64,000 nt of DNA from Paenarthrobacter histidinolovorans. Lineage in GTDB: Bacteria > Actinomycetota > Actinomycetes > Actinomycetales > Micrococcaceae. Shown here one piece after another: positions 26,201 to 35,500 of the stretch. Made by a program: the position numbers and the translations under genes. The DNA is taken from contig NZ_BMPM01000001.1 in assembly GCF_014647595.1 (NCBI RefSeq), positions 186,001 through 250,000 on the forward strand, read 5' to 3'. The stretch's first letter is position 1; the number at the start of each line of letters is the position of its first letter. The notes beneath the pieces were generated by a model that did not search any database, was not told the origin of the DNA, and saw nothing but the letters and a program-made list of their open reading frames with translations.

Positions 26201-26668
26201 ATGCCACACGGCACCAATTCCGCCACTACGGGCCCGGCGGGGCCGGCCACCAGCGGCGTCAAGGAGCAGCGCGTCACCAAGCAGCGCTTGGCGGTCAGCG
26301 CAGCCTTGGACGAATTGGATGACTTCGTCAGCACCCAGGAGCTGTACCGCCTGATGCAGAACAAGGGCATTTCGGTGTCCTTGGCCACTGCCTACCGCAT
26401 TCTCCAGTCCCTGGCCGACGATGGCCTCATCGATGTCCTGCGCAATGGTGAGGGTGAAGCGGTCTACCGACGTTGTGCCGTCACGGGCCACCACCACCAC
26501 CTTTTGTGCCGGAACTGCGGCAAGGCTGTAGAGGTGGAAGCGCCCGCCGTCGAGACTTGGGCAGCACGCACGGCCACTGAACACGGCTTCACCGAAGTAG
26601 CCCACACAGTGGAGATATTTGGTTTGTGCCCCGAGTGCACCGCTAAAAAGGGCGCGGGAAAACTCTAG
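26201..26668 (+). CDS. zur: Fur-family zinc uptake regulator (Zur-like)
   Basis: A 155-residue Fur-superfamily repressor. The winged helix spans about 20-85 (VTKQRLAVSAALDELDDFVSTQELYRLM...SLATAYRILQSLADDGLI). The metal sites include the His run HHHH at 97-100, Cys103/Cys106 in LCRNCG and Cys143/Cys146 in LCPEC. It lies tail to tail with the zinc ABC transporter genes, which makes Zur the most likely subtype. An ATG at 26189 (MSLFMPHG...) is also possible; ribosome-site spacing is poor for both, so the exact start is uncertain. Confidence 0.87.
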   Translation: MPHGTNSATTGPAGPATSGVKEQRVTKQRLAVSAALDELDDFVSTQELYRLMQNKGISVSLATAYRILQSLADDGLIDVLRNGEGEAVYRRCAVTGHHHHLLCRNCGKAVEVEAPAVETWAARTATEHGFTEVAHTVEIFGLCPECTAKKGAGKL

Positions 26669-27555
26669 AGGGCCCTGGCTGGCTGGTCCCGCGTAACCCG
26701 GCCGTTCAAGCCACGGTCGCTCCGCAGCCGACCGATAACGCGGCATACCACGTAGATCAGGAAAGACAACGTTGTCACATAGGGGCTGATGGGGATCCGG
26801 CTGCCAAGGGCCAGCAGAATGCCTCCCACCGTGGCCGTCAGTGCGAAAACCACGCTCAGGACCACCACCAGTTTGGGCGAGGTGGTGACACGCAACGCCG
26901 CCGCTGCCGGCGTGATCAGCAGGGCAAGGACAAGCAACGCACCGACAATCTGGATGGACAGCGCAACACTGACGCCCAGCAGCACCATGAACCCGATCGC
27001 CAGGCCGCGCACGGGAACACCCCGCGCTTCGGCCATCTCCGGGTCGACGCTGGCAAAGCTCAGGGGGCGCCAGATCGCCACCAACGCAATCATCACCACT
27101 ACCGCGGTTCCGGCAAGTGCCTGCAGCTGAACGGTGTCCACGGAGACGATCTGGCCGGTCAACAACCCGAACTTGTTGGCGGCGCGGCCTTCGTAGAGGG
27201 CCAGGAAAAGAATTCCCAAGCCCAACCCAAACGGCATGATGACGCCGATTATTGAGTTCTTGTCCCGCGCCCTGACACCCATGAAGCCGAGCAGGACGGC
27301 GGCCGCCACCGAACCGATCAAGGAACCGAAGATAATATCGGCGCCGATCAACAGCGCGAAGGCCGCACCGGCAAAGGACAGCTCGGAGATGCCGTGGACG
27401 GCGAACGCCAGGTCCCGTTTCATCACGAACGTGCCAACGAGCCCGCCGAGCAGTCCAAGGACAGCACCGGCCCAGAGCGAGTTCTGGACGAGGACCAGCA
27501 GTTCGCCGTAGTTCTCGAAGTTGAAGATGGTCTGCAGGATGTTGTCCATGTCCAT
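26665..27555 (-). CDS. znuB: Zinc/metal ABC transporter permease (ZnuB-like)
   Basis: A 296-residue ABC-3 family permease with about eight hydrophobic segments, including LWAGAVLGLLGGLVGTFVMKRDLAFAVHGISELSFAGAA-type topology near residues 27-68 and LLVLALLITPAAAALRVTTSP. It would form the membrane channel for zinc (possibly manganese) import with the ATPase and binding protein encoded upstream. It abuts the ATPase stop and overlaps the Zur-type stop by 4 bases tail to tail. Confidence 0.92.
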   Translation of the reverse strand: MDMDNILQTIFNFENYGELLVLVQNSLWAGAVLGLLGGLVGTFVMKRDLAFAVHGISELSFAGAAFALLIGADIIFGSLIGSVAAAVLLGFMGVRARDKNSIIGVIMPFGLGLGILFLALYEGRAANKFGLLTGQIVSVDTVQLQALAGTAVVVMIALVAIWRPLSFASVDPEMAEARGVPVRGLAIGFMVLLGVSVALSIQIVGALLVLALLITPAAAALRVTTSPKLVVVLSVVFALTATVGGILLALGSRIPISPYVTTLSFLIYVVCRVIGRLRSDRGLNGRVTRDQPARAL

Positions 27556-28389
27556 TTAGAGATCCTCCCCGGCGGTAGCGTGGGCATCGTCATGGAAGTG
27601 GGTGGTGGCGTCCGGAAGACCGACGACGACGATCCTCCCGTTGGTGTGGATGACCTCCACATGACTGTCATACAGTTCGGACAAGACTTCCGTGGTCATG
27701 ACTTCCTGTGGCGTTCCGACCCGGAACTGGCCGCCCGCCAGGTAGAGCACACGGTCCACGTAATCGATCACGGGATTGATTTCGTGCGTCACGAACACCA
27801 CGGCACTGTTTCGCTCGTGGCATTGCTGGTTTATTAAGGAGCTGACGCCCTGCTGGTGGTGAAGGTCAAGGGAGAGAAGTGGCTCGTCACAGAGCAGGAC
27901 CTGCGGTTCCGTGGCCAGCGCCTGGGCTACCCTCAGCCGCTGCTGTTCGCCTCCGGAAAGCTGCCCCACCGGCACCTTGGCGTAGTCCGAGGCTCCCACC
28001 AGATCCAGCAATTCGTCGATGCGCTGGTTGACCTTGCCTGCCGACAACCGGATACCCCAGCGATGTCCGTCGATGCCCAGGCCCACCAAGTCCCGTGCAC
28101 GCATGGGCGTATCCGGCGCGAAAGATTTCTGTTGCGGTATGTAGCCAATCCGCTTGCTTCCCCGTTCCACCGGATGCCCACCCAGGGATACGGTTCCGGA
28201 GTGCAGTTCCTGCAACCCCAGTAGGACCTTCAGGAAACTGGTCTTGCCGCTCCCGTTCGGGCCCAGGACGGCGAAGAACTCACCCGGGTTGATGTCGAGG
28301 TCGAGGTCCCGCCAGAGTGTCCTCTTGCCGAACTGCAGGCTGGCTCCGCGGAGGCTCACTACGGGTGTCAAAAGTTGTCCTCGATCCAT
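27556..28389 (-). CDS. znuC: Zinc/metal ABC transporter ATP-binding protein (ZnuC-like)
   Basis: A 277-residue ABC ATPase with Walker A GPNGSGKT at 43-50, signature [15 protein letters not shown], Walker B VLLCDEPLLSLD and the switch His in VFVTHEI. The frame is open for another 44 codons upstream through a terminator-like hairpin, so I place the start at ATG 28389 (MDRGQLLTPVVSL). It sits in the order binding protein, ATPase, permease on the minus strand. The hairpin before it suggests reduced read-through or its own promoter. Confidence 0.92.
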   Translation of the reverse strand: MDRGQLLTPVVSLRGASLQFGKRTLWRDLDLDINPGEFFAVLGPNGSGKTSFLKVLLGLQELHSGTVSLGGHPVERGSKRIGYIPQQKSFAPDTPMRARDLVGLGIDGHRWGIRLSAGKVNQRIDELLDLVGASDYAKVPVGQLSGGEQQRLRVAQALATEPQVLLCDEPLLSLDLHHQQGVSSLINQQCHERNSAVVFVTHEINPVIDYVDRVLYLAGGQFRVGTPQEVMTTEVLSELYDSHVEVIHTNGRIVVVGLPDATTHFHDDAHATAGEDL

Positions 28390-28468
28390 ACGCTGCTGTG
28401 AACGTAGTTTGTTGGGGCGCCTGCCTGGCATCCGGGCGTGCCCGTTACCGGCGGCGGTGACGGCAGGC

Positions 28469-28519
28469 AAAAGGCCCCGCAGCCATCCTGAACATCTTAG
28501 GACGCCACCGGGGCCCTTC
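28469..28519 (-). terminator. Terminator-like hairpin between znuA and znuC
   Basis: On the minus strand a long GC-rich stem (AGGGCCCCG...CGTCCT against AGGAT...GGGGCCT, with small bulges) is followed by TTTTGCC. It lies 25 bases past the znuA stop. This would partly uncouple the abundant binding protein from the ATPase and permease. Confidence 0.7.
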
Positions 28520-28543
28520 ACCGCATTGGGTTGCTGGGCAGGC

Positions 28544-29512
28544 TTACTTCTTGAGCGCGGATGAAACGGATTCCACGTTGTCAGTCATCCACTGGATGTA
28601 GTCCTTGCCCTCGGGCAGCGTTTCAGTGAAGTTCAGAACCGGTACGCCGGCGGTCTCGGCCGCCCGCTTGACAGTTTCTGTCTGCGGGCCGGCAGTCTGC
28701 TCGTTGTAGGCGAGGAAGCGGACCGACCCCGAGCTGAGAAGATCAGTCGTTTCTTTCATGACAGCGGCCGGGACGTCAGTTCCTTCTTCAACGGCTGCGC
28801 TGTAGGCCTCGGGGGTCTTGTTCTCCAGGCCGGCAGCCTCCAGGAGGTAGAGCGGAACGGGCTCGGTGATGGCCACGGGAGCATGGGCATCAGCAGCCTT
28901 CAAAGAGCCAAGTTCTGCCGTCAGTCCGGCGAGCTTGGCTTTGAAGGCCTCAGCGTTGTCCTTGAAAGTTGAGGCTGATTCCGGGTCCAGACTGCCGAGC
29001 TTGCCCGCCACAGCATCGGCGACCTTGCCCATGGTGTCCAGGCTGTACCAAACGTGTTCGTTGAAATCACCGTGGTTGTGCGTGTGGCCTTCCTCCGCGT
29101 GGGCCTCTTCGCTGTGCGCTTCCTCCTCGGGCGCCATACCGGACACCTCGACGGCGCTGATCATGTTCTCGTGACCGATCTTGGTGTCATCGGCGATCTT
29201 GTGCAGGAACTCGTCGTAGCCTCCGCCGTTCTCCACCACGAGCTTTGCCTTGGATATGACCAGCTTGTCCTGTGCACTGGCCTCATAGGAGTGCGGGTCC
29301 TGGCTCGTCTTGGTGATGATGGCACTGACGTTCACTTTGTCCCCCCCAACGACCTTCACAATGTCGCCGTAGACGTTGGTGGAGGTGACCACCTCAATGG
29401 CGCCGGAAGCCGAAGGACTGTTCGCCCCGGCCGTTCCGGCGCAGGATGACAGCAGGAGCGCGGCAAGTCCTGCGGAAGCGGCTACGGACAAGCGGGCGGC
29501 GGATCGACGCAC
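28544..29512 (-). CDS. znuA: Zinc ABC transporter substrate-binding lipoprotein (ZnuA-like)
   Basis: A 322-residue cluster A-I binding protein. The signal peptide ends in the lipobox LLSSC (Cys24), anchoring it to the membrane. A His/Glu-rich loop (AHSEEAHAEEGHTHNHGD) near residue 130 is characteristic of zinc-specific members. The mature domain has the DPHSYE, NGGGYDEF and HVWYSLD metal-site segments. I placed the start at GTG 29512 behind CGAGG; the frame runs 13 codons further up. A candidate Zur box lies 18-32 bases upstream of this start. Confidence 0.93.
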   Translation of the reverse strand: MRRSAARLSVAASAGLAALLLSSCAGTAGANSPSASGAIEVVTSTNVYGDIVKVVGGDKVNVSAIITKTSQDPHSYEASAQDKLVISKAKLVVENGGGYDEFLHKIADDTKIGHENMISAVEVSGMAPEEEAHSEEAHAEEGHTHNHGDFNEHVWYSLDTMGKVADAVAGKLGSLDPESASTFKDNAEAFKAKLAGLTAELGSLKAADAHAPVAITEPVPLYLLEAAGLENKTPEAYSAAVEEGTDVPAAVMKETTDLLSSGSVRFLAYNEQTAGPQTETVKRAAETAGVPVLNFTETLPEGKDYIQWMTDNVESVSSALKK

Positions 29513-29529
29513 GTAAACCTCGGATCTAC

Positions 29530-29544
29530 TCAAAATGAGAATCA
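29530..29544 (-). promoter_or_regulatory. Candidate Zur box upstream of znuA
   Basis: On the minus strand TGATTCTCATTTTGA matches the actinobacterial Zur palindrome TGAAAATCATTTTCA at 11 of 15 positions by eye. It lies just upstream of the znuA start, where a repressor would block transcription. Assignment is by pattern and context only. Confidence 0.55.
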
Positions 29545-29580
29545 AACACAATTACTGGCATGTCCCAGTGTAGCTCTAAT

Positions 29581-29595
29581 TAGGAATGATTCCTA
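29581..29595. promoter_or_regulatory. Short AT-rich palindrome TAGGAATGATTCCTA
   Basis: Perfect 7-base arms around one G, 69 bases upstream of znuA and 8 bases from the terminator of the neighbouring CNNM gene. It may be a second regulatory site for the zinc operon; no known box fits closely. Confidence 0.4.
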
Positions 29596-29602
29596 TTTAG
29601 AG

Positions 29603-29641
29603 AAGGGCGGGCATCCATGGAGGGAATCGATGCCCGCCCTT
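29603..29641. terminator. Terminator downstream of the CNNM genes
   Basis: Perfect 13-base stem AAGGGCGGGCATC / GATGCCCGCCCTT with a 13-base loop, 25 bases past the stop of the shorter CNNM gene. On the minus strand it is followed by CTCTAAATAG, so the tail is only moderately U-rich. Confidence 0.75.
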
Positions 29642-29666
29642 TCCGTGCGCTTGCCGGCGGTTCCGC

Positions 29667-30734
29667 CTAGGCTTGTTGGCCACCGTAACGACGGATGCCC
29701 GTGGCCTGGGTGGCATCGCGGATTTCGCCAACCAACTGCTCGATGACGTCCTCAAGGAACAAAACGCCCTGGGTGTCTCCGCCCGCACCGACAACACGGG
29801 CCAAATGCGAGCCAGTGCGCTGCATGACCGACATGGCCCGTTCAATCTCGTCGTCCGGAGAAAGGTTGGCCAAGGACCGGATGCGCCCCTCCGCAATGGG
29901 GTGCCTGCGTCCCTCATCAGGGATGGACAGGATGTCCTTCACGTGCAGGTATCCGGCAAGTTCGCCGTCGTCGTCCACCATGGGGAAACGGGAGAAGCCG
30001 GTACGGCTGACCGCCTTTTCCAGCTCCACGGGCGTCGAGGCCGTCTTTAGCACCACCAACTTGTCCAGGGGAACCATGATGTGGGACGCAGTGTGCTCCG
30101 AGAACTCCAAAGCACCGCTGAGTAATCCGGTCTCATCGTCCACCAGGCCGTGCCGGGTGGATTCCTGGACAATCGACTGCACTTCCTCAAGCGTGAATGA
30201 GGACGACACTTCGTCCTTCGGTTCGATTTTCATCAACCTCAGGATGTGGTTCGCCAACCAGTTGAGGGACCAGATAACCGGATTGACCACGCGGGCGATG
30301 AACATCAGGGGTGGCGCCAGCAGCAGAGCCGCCTTGTCCGCTACGGAAACCGAGATGTTCTTGGGGACCATCTCACCGAAGGTGACATGCAGGAACGTGA
30401 CGAACAACAAGGCGATAACGAAAGCGGAGATATCCGCCAGTTCCACCGGGATACCCACCAGCTCAAGCGGCTCAGCAAGAAGATGGTGAATGGCGGGTTC
30501 GGCAACCTGAAGGATCAGCAGCGAACAAACGGTAATGCCCAACTGAGCACACGCCAGCATCAGCGAAACATTTTCCATTGCGCGCAGAGTGGTCTGCGCC
30601 CGCTTGGAACCGGCCTCAGCCAGGGGTTCGATCTGGCTGCGGCGGGCCGACATAACGGCGAATTCGGCACCGACAAAGAAGGCATTGCCGATCAAGAGGA
30701 TGACAAGCCATACAATTCCTGCCCAGTCACTCAT
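29667..30734 (-). CDS. CNNM/CBS-domain membrane protein (hemolysin C-like), short form
   Basis: A 355-residue protein with an N-terminal CNNM transmembrane domain (about 1-180; IVWLVILLIGNAFFVGAEFAVMSARRSQIE and VTFLHVTFGEMVPKNISV) and a CBS pair (about 200-330; SGALEFSEHTASHIMVPLDKLV, FSRFPMVDDDGELAGYLHVKDIL). Related proteins take part in Mg2+ or Co2+ transport. Unlike its neighbour it lacks the C-terminal CorC/HlyC domain. It overlaps the longer paralogue by 4 bases, so they are cotranscribed and may form a heteromer. Confidence 0.9.
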   Translation of the reverse strand: MSDWAGIVWLVILLIGNAFFVGAEFAVMSARRSQIEPLAEAGSKRAQTTLRAMENVSLMLACAQLGITVCSLLILQVAEPAIHHLLAEPLELVGIPVELADISAFVIALLFVTFLHVTFGEMVPKNISVSVADKAALLLAPPLMFIARVVNPVIWSLNWLANHILRLMKIEPKDEVSSSFTLEEVQSIVQESTRHGLVDDETGLLSGALEFSEHTASHIMVPLDKLVVLKTASTPVELEKAVSRTGFSRFPMVDDDGELAGYLHVKDILSIPDEGRRHPIAEGRIRSLANLSPDDEIERAMSVMQRTGSHLARVVGAGGDTQGVLFLEDVIEQLVGEIRDATQATGIRRYGGQQA

Positions 30735-32080
30735 ACGGCACCTGCCTCGCGGTGGTTGGACCCGGCGTCGGCCTGCTCGTCATCACGGGCAACGTGATGG
30801 AAGCAGATCCTGTCGATCCTGCGGCCATCCATCCGGGTGACGGTCAAGGTGCCATCCGGCGTTTCAACGACATCGCCCACCTTGGCAATCCGGCCAAGCT
30901 GGCTCATGACGTAACCGCCCACGGTTTCATAGGCAGACTCGTCGGGAACGGTGAGATTCGGAATTTGTTCCGACACTTCGTCCGGCCTGAGCAGGCCCGG
31001 AAAGTACCAGTCTCCTGTCGCGCTCTGCAGGACTCCCGGCCGGACTTTATCGTGCTCGTCAGCGACCTCTCCAACGATCTCTTCGACCAGGTCCTCAAGA
31101 GTGGCGATGCCGGCCGTGCCGCCGTATTCGTCAAGAACGACGGCGAGCTGAAGGTTGCCTTCGCGCAGTTCAGAAAGGAGGGCGTCAAGGTGGATGGTCT
31201 CAGGGACCTGCAGGACATCGGTCATGATGGCCCCGGCCTGGAGCTTGGCCCGACGTTCAGAGGGTACGGCCACAGCCTTCTTGACATGGACCACACCCCG
31301 GATGTCGTCCGTGGAATCACCAATGACGGGAAACCGGGAATAGCCGGTACGCCTCGCGGCGTCAAGGATGTCGGCCACTGGCTGGTCGGCGTCGATGGTT
31401 TCCATGCGGATACGGGGCGTCATGACGTCAGCCGCGGTCCGTCCGGAGAAGTTCAAAGTACGGGCCACGAAGTTGGCTGTACCAGCGTCCAACGTTCCGA
31501 GTTCGGCTGAACGGCGCACCAAGGATGCGAGCTCGGCGGGCGTCCGGGCTCCAGAGATCTCCTCCTTGGCCTCCAGGCCAAACAGGTTCAGAACTTTGTT
31601 GGAGAAGCCGTTCAGCACCACGATGGCCGGCTTGAAGACAGCAGTAAACATCAGCTGGGGGCGGGCAAGCCGCTTTCCCAGGGGGAATGCAAGGGCGATG
31701 GCCATGTTCTTGGGGACCAACTCGCCAAGGAGCATCGACAACAGCGTGGCAAACGCCATGGCCACGATCAAGGCGACGGAGTGCACCACCTCGCTTGGCA
31801 GGCCAAGCAGGCCAAGTGGACCAAGGAGCAGCTGCCCGACTGACGGTTCCATGACGAAACCCGTAAGGAGCGTGGTCAGTGTGATGCCCAGCTGGCAACT
31901 GGAGAGCTGGGTGGAGAGCGACTTGAGGCACTTCAGCAGAGGAGCCGCAGCGTGGTCGCCATTGTCGACAGCGCGCTGGACACTCGCTTGGTCAAGAGCA
32001 ACCAGGGAGAACTCAACCGCTACAAAGAAACCGGTCCCGAGGATGAGGGCAAAACCGGCGAGAAGAAGAATCCATTCCAC
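30731..32080 (-). CDS. CNNM/CBS-domain membrane protein with CorC_HlyC domain
   Basis: A 449-residue paralogue of the following gene. The CNNM membrane part (about 1-185; VEFSLVALDQASVQRAV, LLGELVPKNMAIALAF), the CBS pair (about 205-330) and the C-terminal CorC_HlyC domain (about 350-430; YFPGLLRPDEVSEQIPNLTVPDESAYETVGGYV) are all present. Probably a divalent cation transporter or efflux regulator. The start is GTG 32080 after GGAGGG. Paired genes of this type, one long and one short, are common in actinobacteria. Confidence 0.92.
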   Translation of the reverse strand: MEWILLLAGFALILGTGFFVAVEFSLVALDQASVQRAVDNGDHAAAPLLKCLKSLSTQLSSCQLGITLTTLLTGFVMEPSVGQLLLGPLGLLGLPSEVVHSVALIVAMAFATLLSMLLGELVPKNMAIALAFPLGKRLARPQLMFTAVFKPAIVVLNGFSNKVLNLFGLEAKEEISGARTPAELASLVRRSAELGTLDAGTANFVARTLNFSGRTAADVMTPRIRMETIDADQPVADILDAARRTGYSRFPVIGDSTDDIRGVVHVKKAVAVPSERRAKLQAGAIMTDVLQVPETIHLDALLSELREGNLQLAVVLDEYGGTAGIATLEDLVEEIVGEVADEHDKVRPGVLQSATGDWYFPGLLRPDEVSEQIPNLTVPDESAYETVGGYVMSQLGRIAKVGDVVETPDGTLTVTRMDGRRIDRICFHHVARDDEQADAGSNHREAGAV

Positions 32081-32569
32081 TTAGCGCATCCCTCCAAGGG
32101 CAGGCGCGTGCAATGGGGATAAGGCCTTCGGCTCGGGGAATCGCCCCGGCGGAGGCTGGTCGGGTGCAGCGGACGCATGGTCTGCGGCACCACCGGCAGT
32201 GAACGCCGGCGCGTGATGGGCATGTGAACGGGTATTGCCGGCTCGACGGGCACGCTGCGCGGAGTTGCCAGGTTGGCTCCCCCGACAGTTCCCAGGCCGG
32301 CACCTAGATTTACTGTCCATAAGGGTTCCAGTCTACAGTCCGGCACCCGTGGTCCCCCTCGGGAGACCAAACTTCGCAACAAAAAAAGAAGAGTCCGGCC
32401 ACTGAGACACCAGCAACATGATTTAGGTCACCACTATTGGCAGTTAACCAACGATCCTAACTAGACTGTCAGGGGTCTGAGTTCGCGGGACCCGGACCCT
32501 GTCCCATTGTTGTGGAAAAGCAACAATGGCCAGCGGGAAAACAACACTCATGGAAGAGGCGTATTTCAA
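32081..32569. other. Intergenic region upstream of kgd and the CNNM operon
   Basis: A 489-base gap holding two divergent promoters and no convincing gene; short frames here lack ribosome sites and family features. On the kgd side I note an inverted repeat at 32504-32529 (CCATTGTTG and CAACAATGG, 8-base loop) and a weak -35-like TTGGCA at 32437-32442 with TAGACT at 32462-32467 (19-base spacing, so doubtful). The left part is GC-rich and featureless to my eye. Confidence 0.5.
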
Positions 32570-35500
32570 GTGCCAGAGCAGCCCAGCCACCGTCTACCAG
32601 AGGAATTTGGCGGAAACGAGTGGCTCGTTGACGAACTGTACGAGCGGTACCAACAGGACAAGAACTCGGTGGACACCAAGTGGTGGCCCCTCTTCGAATC
32701 CTTTGCTTCCGCTGACGGCACTTCTTCCAACGGAAACTCTGCAGCTCCAGCAGCTGCCAATCCCCCTACCCAAGTACTCCCCGTCGTAGCTCCGGCTGCA
32801 GCGGCTCCGGCACCGGCGCCGGCCGCTCCCGCAGCAGCACCGGCGGCAGCCCCTGCGGCTCCGCCAGCTCCTGCTCCGGCGAAGAAAGAACCTGCCACGG
32901 TGGCCCGTGACGGCGCAAAGAAGCCCGCCGCAGGCACCACTTCAGCTCCCATCCCGGCCCAGCTTCCCAAGAGCAACAAGGCCCCCACGGCGCCGGAAGA
33001 AGACGTCGTTTCCGTCCTGCGCGGTCCCGCCAAGGCTATTGCCACCAACATGGTCACCAGCCTCGAAGTTCCCACCGCAACCAGCGTCCGGGCCGTTCCC
33101 GCCAAGCTGCTCATCGACAACCGCGTTGTCATCAACTCCAACCTTGCCCGTGCCCGCGGTGGCAAGGTGTCCTTCACCCACCTCATCGGTTACGCCGTTG
33201 TCCGCGCACTGTCGCAGTTCCCGTCGATGAACGTTTACTACGACGAAATCGACGGCAAGCCCAGCGCCGTGCAGCCCGCGCACGTCAACTTCGGCATTGC
33301 CATTGACATGCCCAAGCCTGATGGCACCCGCCTCCTGATGGTCCCGAACATCAAGAAGGCCGAGACCATGGACTTCGCGGAGTTCTGGCACACCTACGAG
33401 GACCTGATCAAGCGTGCCCGCAACGGCAAGCTCACCGCTGATGACCACGCCGGAACCACGGTCTCGCTGACCAACCCCGGCGGCATTGGCACCGTTCACT
33501 CCGTTCCCCGCCTTTCCAAAGGCCAGGCCGCCATCATCGGCGTCGGCGCTCTTGACTACCCGGCAGAGTTCCAGGGCGCGAGCGAAAAGATCATCGCCCA
33601 GAACGCCATCAGCAAGATCCTCACGCTGACCTCCACTTACGACCACCGGGTCATCCAGGGCGCCGGCAGTGGCGAATTCCTCAAGCTCGTCCACCAGCTC
33701 CTCCTCGGTGCTCAGAACTTCTACGACGAGATCTTCGAAGCCCTCCGTATTCCCTACGAACCCGTTCGTTGGAGCCCGGACCTGCAGGTGGATCCTGCCG
33801 ATGAGATCAACAAGGTTGCCCGCATCCAGCAGTTGATCCACTCCTACCGCGTGCGCGGCCACCTCATGGCTGACACCGATCCGCTGGAGTACGTGCAGCG
33901 CAAGCACCCTGACCTTGACGTCCTGACATACGGACTCACCCTGTGGGACCTCGACCGCGAGTGGCCCACCGGTGGCTTCGGCGGCAAGCCTCAGCTCAAG
34001 TTCCGCGACATCCTCGGCGTGCTCCGCGACGCTTACTGCCGCACCACGGGCATCGAGTACATGCACATCCAGGAGCCCGCTGAACGCAAGTGGTTCCAGG
34101 ACCAGCTGGAGCACCCGTACTCCAAGCCGAGCCGCGAAGAGCAGCTGCGCATCGTCTCCAAGCTCAACGCCGCAGAGGCTTTCGAGACCTTCCTGCAGAC
34201 CAAGTTCGTGGGCCAGAAGCGCTTCTCCCTCGAGGGTGGCGAATCCCTGATCCCGTTGCTGGATGCGGTCATTTCGGACGCAGCTGACGACGGACTGGAT
34301 GAAGTCGCCATCGGCATGGCCCACCGAGGCCGCCTCAACGTGTTGACCAACATCGCGGGCAAGACCTACGCACAGGTCTTCCGCGAGTTCGAAGGCACCC
34401 AGGACCCCCGCTCCGTCCAGGGCTCCGGTGACGTCAAGTACCACCTGGGTACCGAAGGTACCTTCACCTCGGACAACGGCAAGCAGACCAAGGTCTACCT
34501 CGCCGCCAACCCCTCGCACCTCGAAGCTGTCGATTCCGTGCTTGAGGGTATCGTCCGCGCCAAGCAGGACCGCCTGGACCAGGGCGAGTCCTTCCCGGTG
34601 CTGCCCATCATGGTCCACGGTGACGCCGCATTTGCCGGCCAGGGCGTGGTTGCAGAAACGCTCAACCTCTCGCAGCTGCGCGGCTACCGCACCGGCGGCA
34701 CCATCCACGTGATCGTCAACAACCAGGTTGGCTTCACCACTGCGCCGTCCTCTTCACGTTCGTCCACCTACTCCACGGACGTCGCGAAGATGATCCAGGC
34801 ACCGGTGTTCCACGTCAATGGCGATGACCCCGAAGCCGTGGTGCGCGTTGCGCAGCTCGCCTACGAGTTCCGCCAGCGTTTCCACAAGGACGTCGTCATC
34901 GACATGGTGTGCTACCGCCGTCGCGGCCACAACGAAGGCGACGACCCCTCGATGACCCAGCCGCTGATGTACAACCTGATCGAAGCCAAGCGCTCGGTCC
35001 GCAAGCTGTACACAGAGTCGCTGATCGGCCGTGGGGACATCACCGAAGAAGAAGCAGAGCAGCTGCTCCGCGACTACCAGGAGCGCCTGGAGCGGGTGTT
35101 CGCCGAGACGCACGCCGCACAGACGTCCCCGATCCCGATCATCACCGCGGACTCCGCGGCTGTTTCGGACATCGAGCGTCCCATTGCCCAGCAGGCGGAC
35201 TTCGGTACCAACGCCCCCACCTCCACCGCGATTTCCGCGGAGACTCTTGCCCGCATCGGCAAGGCCCACCTGGAAATTCCCGAGGGCTTCACGGTTCACT
35301 CGAAGCTCAAGCAGCTCCTGGAGAAGCGCGAGCAGATGTCCCGCGAAGGCGGCATCGACTGGGGCTTTGGCGAGATCGCTGCCTTTGGTTCGCTGATCAT
35401 GGAAGGCGTACCTGTGCGCCTTGCAGGGCAGGACTCCCGCCGAGGAACGTTCGTTCAGCGCCACGCCGTCTTCCACGACCGCGCCAACGGCAACGAGTGG

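Noticed and set aside
32081..32382. Short frames upstream of kgd
   Set aside because: They have biased composition, no ribosome site and no conserved features.
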